This document shows positions 1 to 8,373 of a stretch of DNA of 64,000 nucleotides, piece by piece. A model generated the notes under the pieces. The model worked only from the letters and a program-made list of their open reading frames with translations. It ran no database searches and was not told the origin of the DNA. This DNA comes from Chlorobiaceae bacterium (GTDB lineage Bacteria; Bacteroidota; Ignavibacteria; Ignavibacteriales; Ignavibacteriaceae): contig PNNF01000013.1 in assembly GCA_013824085.1 (NCBI GenBank), positions 1 to 64,000 on the forward strand, in the 5' to 3' direction. Position 1 is the stretch's first letter. Every line of letters starts with the position of its first letter. A program made the position numbers and the translations under genes.

Positions 1-46
1 CGCGGTCACCGGTCCTGATTGTTTTTTGGTTCTTCTTTCAATTTCT

Positions 47-233
47 TTATGCAGCTTTAACTGTTCTTATATTTATTCTGTAATCTTCTTCTTTTTGTAT
101 CGCTGCAAATATCTTTGTCATCAACTTACGGGCTGATGCCACTATTGCTTTCTGTTTACTTCCGCTTTTCTTATATACTCTATCAACTTTATCCAAAAGC
201 AAGGCTTTGGTCAGAAATTTTTACCTTGTATCA
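47..233 (-). pseudogene. IS110-family transposase, C-terminal remnant
   Basis: On the minus strand about 60 codons are open, ending at a TAA at 47-49 and bounded upstream by a TGA at 231-233. The peptide contains KQKAIVASARKLMTKIFAAI followed by a short charged tail. That pattern (small-residue and RKL motif near the end, after the transposase domain) is what the C-terminus of IS110/IS1111-type transposases looks like. No start codon or catalytic N-terminal DEDD domain is present, so this is a dead fragment. It lies beside another transposase scrap, marking the left end of the window as an old insertion area. The family call rests on motif memory only. Confidence 0.55.
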
Positions 234-376
234 AATTTTAACTCCTTTAAACATAATTCAAAAACAAAATAAAGTCAACTATTTTTTTTAGTTAAATTCG
301 CTCACTGTAATAACTCCTTAGAAATGTCAGTAAAAAATCCTAGAAATTATGGTTCTCAAAAAAGGAGAATCTTCAG

Positions 377-559
377 ATGAAAGGAATACTGACAATGAGC
401 CAAAAAGAAGTCAACAGACTATTGATTCTAAAACAAGTCGATGATAAGAAACTTAAAGTAGAAGAAGCATCAGGGAAAATCGGCTTATCAGAGCGCCAGA
501 CATACAGAGTATTAAATAGGATACGAGAGGAAGAATCAAAAGGAATAAATTATCAATGA
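377..559 (+). pseudogene. ISNCY-type transposase, N-terminal HTH fragment
   Basis: A 60-residue reading frame with a good ribosome site (AAAGGAG about 10 nt before the ATG); an internal ATG at 395 begins MSQKEVNRLLILKQV. It matches the opening helix-turn-helix of ISNCY-group transposases (MSQKE-R start, a GLSERQTYRVLNR recognition helix, then R-REE-KG). The frame stops just where the catalytic DDE domain should begin, so only the DNA-binding start survives. It could in principle act as a small DNA-binding peptide, but decay is simpler. A sequence such as tgtcagtaaaaaatcc near 325 may be the old element end; this is not proven. Confidence 0.55.
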
Positions 560-609
560 AATTTATTTAATTAAAAATAGAACATTTTTAATTTTGTTAT
601 GATACTTTA

Positions 610-743
610 TTATAAATCATGACTAAATAAATTCTTAGATTGGAGATGTCTGCCTATAAATGAAATATCATAGTCTAGCTCGGGATAGTTTGGAGAATTT
701 TTTTTTGCTTCATTAAAATATTTTATTGAATTATTTGCAACTC
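610..743 (-). pseudogene. possible decayed coding fragment, unknown
   Basis: On the minus strand about 44 codons stay open to a TAA at 610-612 and read with protein-like composition (for example ELDYDISFIGRHLQ). No start codon, no ribosome site and no recognisable family. It sits between transposase debris and the metal exporter gene. It may be the tail of a gene destroyed by insertion. This is weak evidence and chance is a real alternative. Confidence 0.2.
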
Positions 744-799
744 CAAAAAAACAGAGGAATCTCAAGTATTTTATTATTCATTCAGATATTCTCTCTCTA

Positions 800-1696
800 T
801 TAATATATATCAGGTTCAATATGAATTATTACATCAAAAACTTTGGGTTCGGTTTTCATAATTTCATCTTTTACGAGATGAGAAATGTAATGACCTTCCT
901 TAACTGAAATGTTTCCGTCAACAACTACATGAAGATCTACAAAATAAAAAAGTCCAGTTTTTCTTATCTTACATTTATCAAGTTCAACCACGCCTTCAAC
1001 ATTTATTGCTGTATCTCTAATTAATTTTTCAATTTCAGATGAAGGAGCAATATCCATCACTTCATTAACAGCAGAAAGCAAGAGTTTAACCGCATTAAAA
1101 ACAATTACAACAGAGGCGCAAAGTGCTGCGTAATCATCAGCCATTTCATAACCATCACCACCAATTAACGCAATCGAAATTCCTACAAAAGCAAACGCAG
1201 ATGTAATTGCATCACTGCGATGATGCCATGCATCATTCTTAACAGCCGTACTATCTACGTCTTTTGCAACTTTTAAAACCGTCCGAAATAAAACTTCTTT
1301 CACAATAATAACCACAACCAACACTATCAACGTAAATGATGCTGGTGCGTGGTGCGGTGTAAGTATCTCTTGAATACTTTGATATGCAATTCCAAATGCT
1401 GCACCAAGAAGAGCTATCGCAACAACAATTGCAGCTATTGGCTCAGCTTTGCCATGTCCATAAGGATGATCCTCGTCGGGTGGAATTGTAGAAATTCTTA
1501 ATCCAATCCAAACTATGATTGAACTAAAAACATCAAAGAGTGATTCAATCGCATCAGCAATAAGCGCGTATGAATTTCCAACTACTCCTGTCACTCCTTT
1601 GATGATTGCCAACAAAGCATTAACAATAATTCCCAGAATGCTAATATTCATTCCACGTTTTGCCATCTGCTTAATTTCGAGTGGTTTATTATTCAT
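800..1696 (-). CDS. CDF-family divalent metal cation exporter
   Basis: Cation diffusion facilitator: a metal/proton antiporter of the inner membrane that exports divalent metals. The first ~200 residues hold the transmembrane helices. The loop motif DEDHPYGHGKAE follows helix 2, and the helix-5 metal motif is HHRSD. The helix-2 site reads E-S-L-F-D, so glutamate (about residue 52) replaces the first aspartate of the usual DxxxD. The cytoplasmic C-terminal domain ends in VFDVIIHIEP, the typical dimer-forming ferredoxin-like fold. I place the start at the ATG at 1696, not the GTG at 1699. It overlaps the stop of the upstream methyltransferase gene by 8 nt, so the two are probably translationally coupled. 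A 22-codon relic of a close paralogue lies at 52.6 kb. Which metal is carried cannot be read here. Confidence 0.88.
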   Translation of the reverse strand: MNNKPLEIKQMAKRGMNISILGIIVNALLAIIKGVTGVVGNSYALIADAIESLFDVFSSIIVWIGLRISTIPPDEDHPYGHGKAEPIAAIVVAIALLGAAFGIAYQSIQEILTPHHAPASFTLIVLVVVIIVKEVLFRTVLKVAKDVDSTAVKNDAWHHRSDAITSAFAFVGISIALIGGDGYEMADDYAALCASVVIVFNAVKLLLSAVNEVMDIAPSSEIEKLIRDTAINVEGVVELDKCKIRKTGLFYFVDLHVVVDGNISVKEGHYISHLVKDEIMKTEPKVFDVIIHIEPDIY

Positions 1697-2150
1697 CACT
1701 CTTACTCTTTGTGAAGCGGTCGTACATAACGATGCTTCCAGCTACTGCAACATTCAAAGATAATTCGCCGGGCAATGAAATAATTTCGTGGCACTTAGAT
1801 TGGACATCAGAAGTTAATCCGTTTGTTTCGTTGCCGAGTAAATAGATAGCCCGTTTGGGATGAACGAAATCTTGAATTGGAATTGCATCTTTACTAATTT
1901 CAACTCCGACTAACCTACAAGAGTAAGGAATATTTTCTATTAGTTGATCAAAATTTTCGTAAGTATAAAGTGGAATTTTTGCCCATGTATTATGGACATC
2001 AGAAGATTGGCGTTTAAATTTTTTCCCAATTGTGAAAATAAAATTCGCATTAAAAATTAAAGCAGTTCTCCAGAGTGTTCCAAAATTTGATTCTGTTTTT
2101 GGACCATAGATTCCAATTCCAAAAAATCCATTATTCGGAGATTGCTTCAT
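1689..2150 (-). CDS. SpoU/TrmH-family RNA 2'-O-methyltransferase
   Basis: A small SPOUT-class methyltransferase that uses S-adenosylmethionine to methylate a ribose 2'-hydroxyl in tRNA or rRNA. The three family motifs are visible in order: NFGTLWRTA (motif 1, with the conserved Asn and Arg), YLLGNETNGL (motif 2) and ISLPGELSLNVAVAG (motif 3, the knot that holds SAM). At 153 residues it is the bare catalytic domain, about the length of TrmL, but the N-terminus (GIYGPKTESNFG) differs from classical TrmL, so the RNA target is open. It precedes and overlaps the metal exporter gene on the same strand. Confidence 0.85.
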   Translation of the reverse strand: MKQSPNNGFFGIGIYGPKTESNFGTLWRTALIFNANFIFTIGKKFKRQSSDVHNTWAKIPLYTYENFDQLIENIPYSCRLVGVEISKDAIPIQDFVHPKRAIYLLGNETNGLTSDVQSKCHEIISLPGELSLNVAVAGSIVMYDRFTKSKSDE

Positions 2151-2190
2151 TTAAATTAATTACAAAAAATATTTACAATTTTTTTCTTTC

Positions 2191-3615
2191 TTACCAATTT
2201 GAATCTTTTAGATATTGGTCGATTGCATTGGCTGCTGTTCTGCCTGCACCCATCGCTAATATTACAGTTGCTCCACCTGTTACAATATCGCCGCCAGCAA
2301 ATACACCTTTTTTTGATGTCTTCATATTCGCATCATTAACAACAATATTTCCTTTTCTATTAAAAGATAAATCTGGAGTTGTCTGTTGAATGATTGGATT
2401 TGATCCGTTTCCAATTGCAATTACTGCCATATCTATTTGCCTTACATATTCTGAACCAACTATCGGAATCGGCTTCCTTCTGCCCGAAGAATCTGGTTCA
2501 CCGAGTTCCATTTTTTGAAGCTCTACTCCATCTAACCAACCGTTTCCATCATCAACAAATTTTAATGGATTAGTCAACATCAAAAATTCAATACCTTCTT
2601 CTTTGGCATGATGCACTTCTTCTTTTCTTGCAGGCATCTCAACTTCGGAGCGTCGATAAACGATGTAAGCGTTCTTAGCTCCCAATCGTTTAGATGTTCT
2701 AACTGCATCCATAGCAGTGTTGCCTCCACCGAATACAGCAATATCTTTTCCTTTTACATCAAAGACTGGAGTATCAAAATCAGGGAAGCGATATGCTTTC
2801 ATTAAATTTACACGTGTCAAAAATTCGTTTGCTGAATAAACTCCATTTAAGTTTTCGCCATCAATTCCTAAGAAGTAAGGCAAGCCCGCACCAACAGCAA
2901 TAAAGATAGCATCGAATTCGGTTTCGAGTAACTCATCAATCGTATCAGTAAAACCAATTACAGCATTAGTTTTAAATTCAACACCCAGATCTTTTAGCGC
3001 ATCGACTTCAGCTTTTACAATTTCTTTTGGTAAACGAAATTCAGGAATGCCATAAATTAAAACGCCACCAATTTCATGAAGCGCTTCAAATACTGTTACA
3101 TCGTGTCCCTTTTGAATTAGATCACCGGCGCAACTTAATCCTGCTGGACCGCTTCCAACAATTGCAACTTTCTTTCCAGTTTTGGGATTTAATTTTGGAG
3201 TTCGGATTCCTACATTTTGTCTTTCAAAATCAGCAACAAACCTTTCTAATCTTCCAATAGCAACAGGTTCACCTTTTTTTCCGACGACGCATTTTATTTC
3301 GCACTGTTCTTCTTGAGGACAGACGCGTCCGCAAACAGCAGGCAGGACGTTATCTTCTTTTATTTTTGCTGCAGCTCCAAGAAAATCGCCTTGTGCAACA
3401 AGCTCAATAAAATCTCGAATCTTTACTCCAACTGGACAACCTTCAACACAAACGGGCTTTGGGCACTGGATGCAACGAAGCGCTTCTAACTTTGCGAGTT
3501 CTTCTGTGTAGCCAAGATTCACTTCAAGAAAATTATTTTTTCTTTCGAGTGGATTTTGTTCAGGCATAGCTTGGCGAGGAATTTTCATCCGGTCTTTTTT
3601 ACTGATCTCGGTCAT
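2191..3615 (-). CDS. nfnB: NADPH-binding large subunit NfnB (glutamate synthase small-chain-like)
   Basis: Large subunit of an electron-bifurcating NADH-dependent ferredoxin:NADP+ oxidoreductase. Numbered from the ATG at 3630 minus 3 (3627), two four-cysteine sets near residues 52-64 and 99-113 (CIQCPKPVCVEGCP and CGRVCPQEEQCEIKC) would bind [4Fe-4S] clusters. They are followed by a GSGPAGL FAD site and a second Rossmann motif, GGGNTAMDA, for NADPH. I prefer the ATG at 3615 (MTEISKK) because GGAG lies 6 nt before it; the ATG at 3627 or GTG at 3630 are alternatives. The same fold occurs in the small chain of glutamate synthase, but no large chain lies nearby. The adjacent FNR-like subunit makes Nfn (also called SudAB) the better reading. 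Confidence 0.85.
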   Translation of the reverse strand: MTEISKKDRMKIPRQAMPEQNPLERKNNFLEVNLGYTEELAKLEALRCIQCPKPVCVEGCPVGVKIRDFIELVAQGDFLGAAAKIKEDNVLPAVCGRVCPQEEQCEIKCVVGKKGEPVAIGRLERFVADFERQNVGIRTPKLNPKTGKKVAIVGSGPAGLSCAGDLIQKGHDVTVFEALHEIGGVLIYGIPEFRLPKEIVKAEVDALKDLGVEFKTNAVIGFTDTIDELLETEFDAIFIAVGAGLPYFLGIDGENLNGVYSANEFLTRVNLMKAYRFPDFDTPVFDVKGKDIAVFGGGNTAMDAVRTSKRLGAKNAYIVYRRSEVEMPARKEEVHHAKEEGIEFLMLTNPLKFVDDGNGWLDGVELQKMELGEPDSSGRRKPIPIVGSEYVRQIDMAVIAIGNGSNPIIQQTTPDLSFNRKGNIVVNDANMKTSKKGVFAGGDIVTGGATVILAMGAGRTAANAIDQYLKDSNW

Positions 3616-3626
3616 CTTTTTCTCCA

Positions 3627-4493
3627 TCACTGGTAAATTTCTGATTTTGCTTTTTCATATGCAATGTCGTAATTACATTCAAAATGATTTAAAGCAATTT
3701 TTTCTTTATCATTATACATTTTATTTCGAGTCATAAGTTGATTGAAGTCAACTTTATGTGCATCAAACTCTGGTCCATCAACACATACAAATACAGTTTT
3801 GTTATCGACTGTTGCTCTGCAGCCACCACACATTCCTGTCCCATCAACCATCACTGGATTTAAGCTCACAACTGTAGCGATACCAAATGGTCTCGTAACT
3901 TCAGCAACTGCTTTCATCATAGGGATTGGTCCAATTGCGAGGACAAAATTTATTTTTTCACCGCAATCAATAATCTCTTTTAGTTTTTGTGTAACAAATC
4001 CATGAAATCCATAACTTCCATCATCAGTAGTTACAAAAACTTCATCTGAAATTTCTTTCAACTCTTTTTCAAGAATTACTAAATCTTTTGTTCGTGCACC
4101 AATTATAGAAATAGTTTTGTTGCCTGCTTCCTTCAATGCTACAGCGGTTGGAAAAGCAATTGCAGTTCCAACACCACCGCCAATACAGACTGCAGTTCCG
4201 AAGTTTTCTATGTGTGATGCTTTCCCGAGTGGACCAACCACATCAAGAAAAAAATCTCCCGTCTGCATTGCATTCAATTCTTTTGTAGTTTTTCCAATGC
4301 CTTGAATGATGATTGTGATTGTGCCATCTTCAATGCTGGAATCAGCAATAGTAAGTGGAATTCGTTCGCCTTTATCATTTGCTCGAACAATAACAAATTG
4401 GCCGGCTTTTCTTTTCTTAGCAATCTTCGGTGCTTCGATAACAAATTTCTTTATATCAAGAGCAAGAAACTCTGCGTGTTTAATTTTGTACAT
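3627..4493 (-). CDS. nfnA: NfnA: FNR-type flavoprotein subunit with [2Fe-2S] centre
   Basis: Small subunit partner of the NfnB-type protein just downstream. It has a ferredoxin-reductase FAD domain (RIPLTIADS), an NAD-binding part with CIGGGVGTA, and a C-terminal cluster motif with cysteines at 222, 225 and 237 (MCGGC and VFVCVDGPEFDAHKVDF) plus Asp217 just before. Three cysteines and an aspartate is the ligand set known for NfnA; dihydroorotate dehydrogenase PyrK is the closest alternative family. In Nfn the pair couples NADH and reduced ferredoxin to NADP+ reduction, which points to ferredoxin-based and at least partly anaerobic metabolism. Gene order nfnA then nfnB with a gap of about ten bases suggests one transcript. 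Confidence 0.85.
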   Translation of the reverse strand: MYKIKHAEFLALDIKKFVIEAPKIAKKRKAGQFVIVRANDKGERIPLTIADSSIEDGTITIIIQGIGKTTKELNAMQTGDFFLDVVGPLGKASHIENFGTAVCIGGGVGTAIAFPTAVALKEAGNKTISIIGARTKDLVILEKELKEISDEVFVTTDDGSYGFHGFVTQKLKEIIDCGEKINFVLAIGPIPMMKAVAEVTRPFGIATVVSLNPVMVDGTGMCGGCRATVDNKTVFVCVDGPEFDAHKVDFNQLMTRNKMYNDKEKIALNHFECNYDIAYEKAKSEIYQ

Positions 4494-4619
4494 AAATAAT
4501 CTATTTTTTTTTATCGTTTAAAATACACATTTTTTTTAGCTTAACGTAAGGTCTTTAATTTTTTTTGATTCGTTTCACTTAGTTATTTTGAAACAATAAT
4601 TTTTAAATTTTAGGGACAA

Positions 4620-5336
4620 TTGTTACCATCAAATCAAATAATACCACTCTTCTTTGGAGTGTTCTTATTTCTCTTCAACGATTTTATTTCACCTCAACAA
4701 TTAGCATTATCGAAAATTGAAAATGATTCTTTATCTATTGGTGAAGCCAATTCGGAATTATCTTTTTATCAAAAATTTGATAATTCAGAAAAGATAATAA
4801 TTGATGCTGACTTAGATGGGACAGATGAAATTTTTGTTATTGATGTAACAATAAAAAATGAAATAAATTTTTATACTCTTTTTCTTTTTTCATCCGACGA
4901 AAAAAATATTTTGCTCGACACTCTTTATTCAAGCATAGTTGAGCCGACTTTTAGCTATTCGGAAGATTCATCTTTTGTAATAATCAGAACGGGATTTTAT
5001 GATGTTGATTCGCTGATAGAAATTAGTGATAGTGAATTTCTTTTCTCACCAATAAATTTTTGGAAATTTGAAAATGATAAATTGATAAACATCAATGAAG
5101 ATTGTTATGAACTGTTCTTAGCAGAGAATGAATTTATTTCTGATATTGTTGAAGAATATTTTTTAAGAGAAATAAAAAATTGTAACTCAACAAAAAGAGT
5201 TTTGAGTTTGATTGCCTCTCTCTATATTAATTATATGAATGCAGAGGAAAAGATATTGGCGAAGGAAATTATTAATCGCTATTATTTCTGTGATGATTTA
5301 GATAATTTTCTTCTGCTATTAAACAAAATTTTATGA
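4620..5336 (+). CDS. secreted hypothetical protein
   Basis: I do not recognise a family. The frame begins with TTG and an N-terminal hydrophobic stretch (IIPLFFGVFLFLF) that could be a signal peptide. Residues near 60-75 read DADLDGTDEIFVIDV, an Asp-rich loop before a beta strand like the calcium loops of FG-GAP/VCBS-type repeats, but only one copy is present. The C-terminal half is helical with no clear motif. No strong ribosome site is visible, so the start is uncertain. It lies just upstream of the T9SS plug gene on the same strand with a 46-nt gap, so co-transcription is possible. Confidence 0.6.
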   Translation: MLPSNQIIPLFFGVFLFLFNDFISPQQLALSKIENDSLSIGEANSELSFYQKFDNSEKIIIDADLDGTDEIFVIDVTIKNEINFYTLFLFSSDEKNILLDTLYSSIVEPTFSYSEDSSFVIIRTGFYDVDSLIEISDSEFLFSPINFWKFENDKLININEDCYELFLAENEFISDIVEEYFLREIKNCNSTKRVLSLIASLYINYMNAEEKILAKEIINRYYFCDDLDNFLLLLNKIL

Positions 5337-5382
5337 GTGTGAAAAACGATATTAAATTTGAATCGATATTATTCATTTCAAT

Positions 5383-6627
5383 GTGCGAATTTATTTATTA
5401 ATAGGATTTCTCTTGAGATTAATTCTTTTTGTTATTTTTTTTATTTCGACTTTATCAGCACAAGATTTAGAAATTAAATCTCTAAAATACTTTGCCAACA
5501 CTGAACAAAGCTCGTTTCCATTAATAGAAATTAACTCCAAGTCCGAATCATTTCTCACAATTGAATTTGATGTTCAAGCAGATCAATATCCAAACTTGAG
5601 TATAATATTTAGATTTTGTAACAAAGACTGGACGCCAACCACAAATTCATTCCTCGCAAATTTGGGAAATAATACAGCACACAATATTGATTTAGAAAGA
5701 ATTCCATTTATTAATAGAGGTGCTCGATATCATTTCAGCGGAAGATTTCCTAACGAAAAAGATCCGGTCACTTTTCCTTTCTCAGGTAAGTGGATGTTCT
5801 TCATAACAAAAGGAGATGACACTTCAGTAATTTTTGAAAGTGGAAAATTTTATGTGGTTGAAAATCTTATTACATTAAAATCGAAAATTGATTTGAATAT
5901 ATTGAGTGATAAAAATTATCATTTGGCTGATTTATCAAAGCGATTAGCAATCACATCTCGATTTTTTCTTGATGAAGAATTTTCATCTTTTAATTTAGAA
6001 GGCGTTGAGTTTGTTCAGAATCAAAAATTAACGAATTCAATTTTTGTAAAAAAAACTATTATGAGTGAGGAAGGATATTTTACTTGGGATGCTGATCGTA
6101 GCTTCGCATTTACTGCAAAAAATATTTTTCCCGGCAAGTCTTATCGTCAAACAGATTTGAGAGATCACAATTTTTTTAATAGAGCGGATGTTTCTGCACA
6201 GCGCGAATTTCTTGAACAATCTCGATTCTTCGTGAATGGTGAAAATGATTTATTCGGCGGCTCGATAGTGATGAATTATAGAAACTTAAACGCAGATTAT
6301 TTGAACGTAACTTTTTCAATTAGACCCAGCGAAAATTTTAATGAAGAAATTTATTTAGTAGGTGCATTTACTGATTGGGAAATAAGGGCTGAAAATAGAT
6401 TGAGTGAATCAAGAGGAATATTTTCTCTAACAAAAGAATTAAAACGCGGCATCTATGATTATCAATACGTTGTTAAAGATGAGTTTGGAAATTTTGATTG
6501 GTTGAAACTTGAAGGAAATGTTTTTGAAACGAAGAGGGAGTATCACGTATTTGTTTTTTATCGTGATCCGAAATTTGGGGGATATGATAGAATAATTGGT
6601 TTTACAAAAATAAAGAGTAAAAAATGA
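5383..6627 (+). CDS. type IX secretion system plug protein (DUF5103)
   Basis: The sequence after an N-terminal signal (LILFVIFFISTLSAQ) follows the DUF5103 pattern: an opening IKSLKYFANTEQSSFPLIEI strand pair, then IIFRFCNKDWTPT, the equivalent of the family's 'HCDADWQPS' box, then GRFPNEKD and FPFSGKWMFFI. In Flavobacterium a DUF5103 protein is the periplasmic plug that closes the SprA translocon when PorV is absent. At 414 residues the length fits. The start is GTG at 5383. The next gene overlaps it by 4 nt (ATGA). T9SS-type cargo with C-terminal sorting domains is encoded nine kilobases downstream, in keeping with this role. Confidence 0.78.
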   Translation: MRIYLLIGFLLRLILFVIFFISTLSAQDLEIKSLKYFANTEQSSFPLIEINSKSESFLTIEFDVQADQYPNLSIIFRFCNKDWTPTTNSFLANLGNNTAHNIDLERIPFINRGARYHFSGRFPNEKDPVTFPFSGKWMFFITKGDDTSVIFESGKFYVVENLITLKSKIDLNILSDKNYHLADLSKRLAITSRFFLDEEFSSFNLEGVEFVQNQKLTNSIFVKKTIMSEEGYFTWDADRSFAFTAKNIFPGKSYRQTDLRDHNFFNRADVSAQREFLEQSRFFVNGENDLFGGSIVMNYRNLNADYLNVTFSIRPSENFNEEIYLVGAFTDWEIRAENRLSESRGIFSLTKELKRGIYDYQYVVKDEFGNFDWLKLEGNVFETKREYHVFVFYRDPKFGGYDRIIGFTKIKSKK

Positions 6628-7619
6628 AAAAAGTAAAAGTTGGAGTAATTGGTGTTGGTCATTTAGGAAAACTACATTCAAAAATGTTTAAGCAATTAGA
6701 TAATTGTGAATTTGTTGGAGTCTATGACATTGATAATACAAGGGCTAAAGAAGTAGCAGAAGAATTTTCAGTGAAAGCATTTGAATCGATTAACGAATTA
6801 ATAAGTAATAGTGATGCGTTGTCAATCGCTTCAATAACAAGCTCGCATTATGAAATAGCCAAAAAATGTCTCGAAACTAATAAACATATTTTTATTGAAA
6901 AGCCGATAACAGTTCTTATTTCTGATGCTGAAGAATTGGTGATGCTCTCGAATGAAAGAAAATTAAATTTACAAGTTGGACATATAGAACGCTTTAATCC
7001 AGCACTTCTTGCACTTGAAAAATATTCACTTCGTCCAATGTTTATACAGACGGATCGCTTGTCGCAATTTAACCCACGCGGAACTGATGTTGCTGTAGTT
7101 CTTGATTTAATGATTCACGATATCGACATAATTTTATCGCTCGTAAAAAGTGAAGTGAAAAAAGTTGAAGCCAGCGGAGTGAATGTGGTTTCTGATTCAA
7201 TAGATATTGCGAATGCAAGAATTGAGTTTGAGAATGGTGCAGTTGCTAATGTAACCGCAAGCAGAATCTCTCAAAAGAAGATGAGGAAGATGAGATTATT
7301 TCAGAAGGACACTTACATAGCTCTCGATTTTATTACGGGTGTGTCTGAAGTTTATCGTCTCCTTTCTGAAGGTGAAAAATTTGAAGCGCCGCACATTCAA
7401 TTTGGTGAAATAGGAACTGGCGATAGGAAAAAAAGAGTAGTCTATGAACAACCAGAAATTGTTGAAGTAAATGCACTAAAGTATGAACTCCAACTTTTTG
7501 TAAATTCTATCTTGAACAATGAGAAGCCCGTCATTACTGGGCAAGATGGCTTGCGTGCATTAAAAGTTGCCGATTTAATTATTCAAAGAATTGAAGAATC
7601 TATAAAACAATTAAAGTGA
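6624..7619 (+). CDS. Gfo/Idh/MocA-family oxidoreductase (GnnA-like)
   Basis: NAD(P)-dependent sugar dehydrogenase. The N-terminal Rossmann motif is VGVIGVGHLGKLH, followed by the family's lysine motif IFIEKPIT and the substrate-domain box LMIHDIDI. The pattern GHIERFNPAL and the ASRISQKKMRKMRLFQ strand resemble the GnnA subgroup, UDP-GlcNAc 3-dehydrogenases that prepare the diamino sugar of some lipid A. No GnnB aminotransferase or lpx gene lies next to it, so that substrate is only a suggestion. It overlaps the plug gene by 4 nt and is followed after 10 nt by a lipoprotein gene, which points to an operon. Confidence 0.75.
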   Translation: MKKVKVGVIGVGHLGKLHSKMFKQLDNCEFVGVYDIDNTRAKEVAEEFSVKAFESINELISNSDALSIASITSSHYEIAKKCLETNKHIFIEKPITVLISDAEELVMLSNERKLNLQVGHIERFNPALLALEKYSLRPMFIQTDRLSQFNPRGTDVAVVLDLMIHDIDIILSLVKSEVKKVEASGVNVVSDSIDIANARIEFENGAVANVTASRISQKKMRKMRLFQKDTYIALDFITGVSEVYRLLSEGEKFEAPHIQFGEIGTGDRKKRVVYEQPEIVEVNALKYELQLFVNSILNNEKPVITGQDGLRALKVADLIIQRIEESIKQLK

Positions 7620-7629
7620 AAATAATTGA

Positions 7630-8238
7630 ATGAAAAAAATAATTTTCTTAGCGATATTCGTTTCGCTTCTCTTTTCGTCTTGTAGTGTATTTCAAACATT
7701 CGTAAATATTTCTCGCCTTCAATTTAAGATTGATGGTGCAAATAATATTTCTGTGGCTGGAGTTAGTGTTCAGAACAAAATATCTATTTCTGATTTCAAT
7801 GCAATGGATATTTTAAAATTTACTACTTCAATTACTCGTGGAACTCTGCCAATCACATTCATATTAAATGTTGAAGCAAGAAATCCAAATGATGGAACTG
7901 GTGGTTTCGCAAGAACTGATGCTACTTTAAAAGCTTTTCCATATCGTTTAGTAGTCGATAATGTTGAAGTTTTTTCAGGTGATATTACTTCCGCTGTTGT
8001 TATTCCTGCTGCGGGGCAATCTTCTATTATTCCAATTCAAATTAGTTTTGATCTTGTTGAGAGCTTTAGAAATAGAGGGCTTGATGGATTAATAAATTTA
8101 GCGATTAACATTGCAGGACTTGGTGGAGGGAATTCAACAAATATTTCTCTCTATGCAAAGCCCGTTGTTGGAACACCAATTGGAAATATTTCTTATCCCA
8201 AAGAGATTAAAGTTGTTGACATGAGTTTTAGTGAGTAA
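7630..8238 (+). CDS. LEA type 2-like lipoprotein
   Basis: Begins with a lipoprotein signal (LFVSLLFSSC at the N-terminus, with Cys as the likely lipidated residue). The middle holds the LEA14/WHy signature, a beta sandwich with NVEARNPND where N-P-N follows the strand; it then has repeated beta-strand pairs ending in PISYPKEI-like turns. LEA-2 lipoproteins are periplasm-facing beta domains of unknown duty; several are in outer-membrane gene clusters. It follows the oxidoreductase gene closely on the same strand. No enzyme motif is seen. Confidence 0.65.
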   Translation: MKKIIFLAIFVSLLFSSCSVFQTFVNISRLQFKIDGANNISVAGVSVQNKISISDFNAMDILKFTTSITRGTLPITFILNVEARNPNDGTGGFARTDATLKAFPYRLVVDNVEVFSGDITSAVVIPAAGQSSIIPIQISFDLVESFRNRGLDGLINLAINIAGLGGGNSTNISLYAKPVVGTPIGNISYPKEIKVVDMSFSE

Positions 8239-8373
8239 TCGATAAGAAAATTTTTTTTTGAACTTTGTATTATCGTTCAAAGAGTAGTTGCCAATTGAAA
8301 ATCAATTTACCTAAAATAATTTCCTATTTTTAGAGAGTGTTTTATTTTAAATTTTAAAAAAACTTTAAGGTAA

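Noticed and set aside
377-559. Functional small HTH regulator
   Set aside because: The peptide follows the first 60 residues of an ISNCY-type transposase and breaks off where the catalytic domain should begin. A truncated transposase is simpler.
1515-1763. Plus-strand frames opposite the CDF, Nfn and other genes
   Set aside because: These are antisense shadows of conserved coding genes, with no ribosome sites or domain motifs of their own.
2191-3615. Glutamate synthase small chain
   Set aside because: No large chain is adjacent, while the FNR-type subunit with Asp-plus-three-Cys motif is. NfnAB explains both genes.
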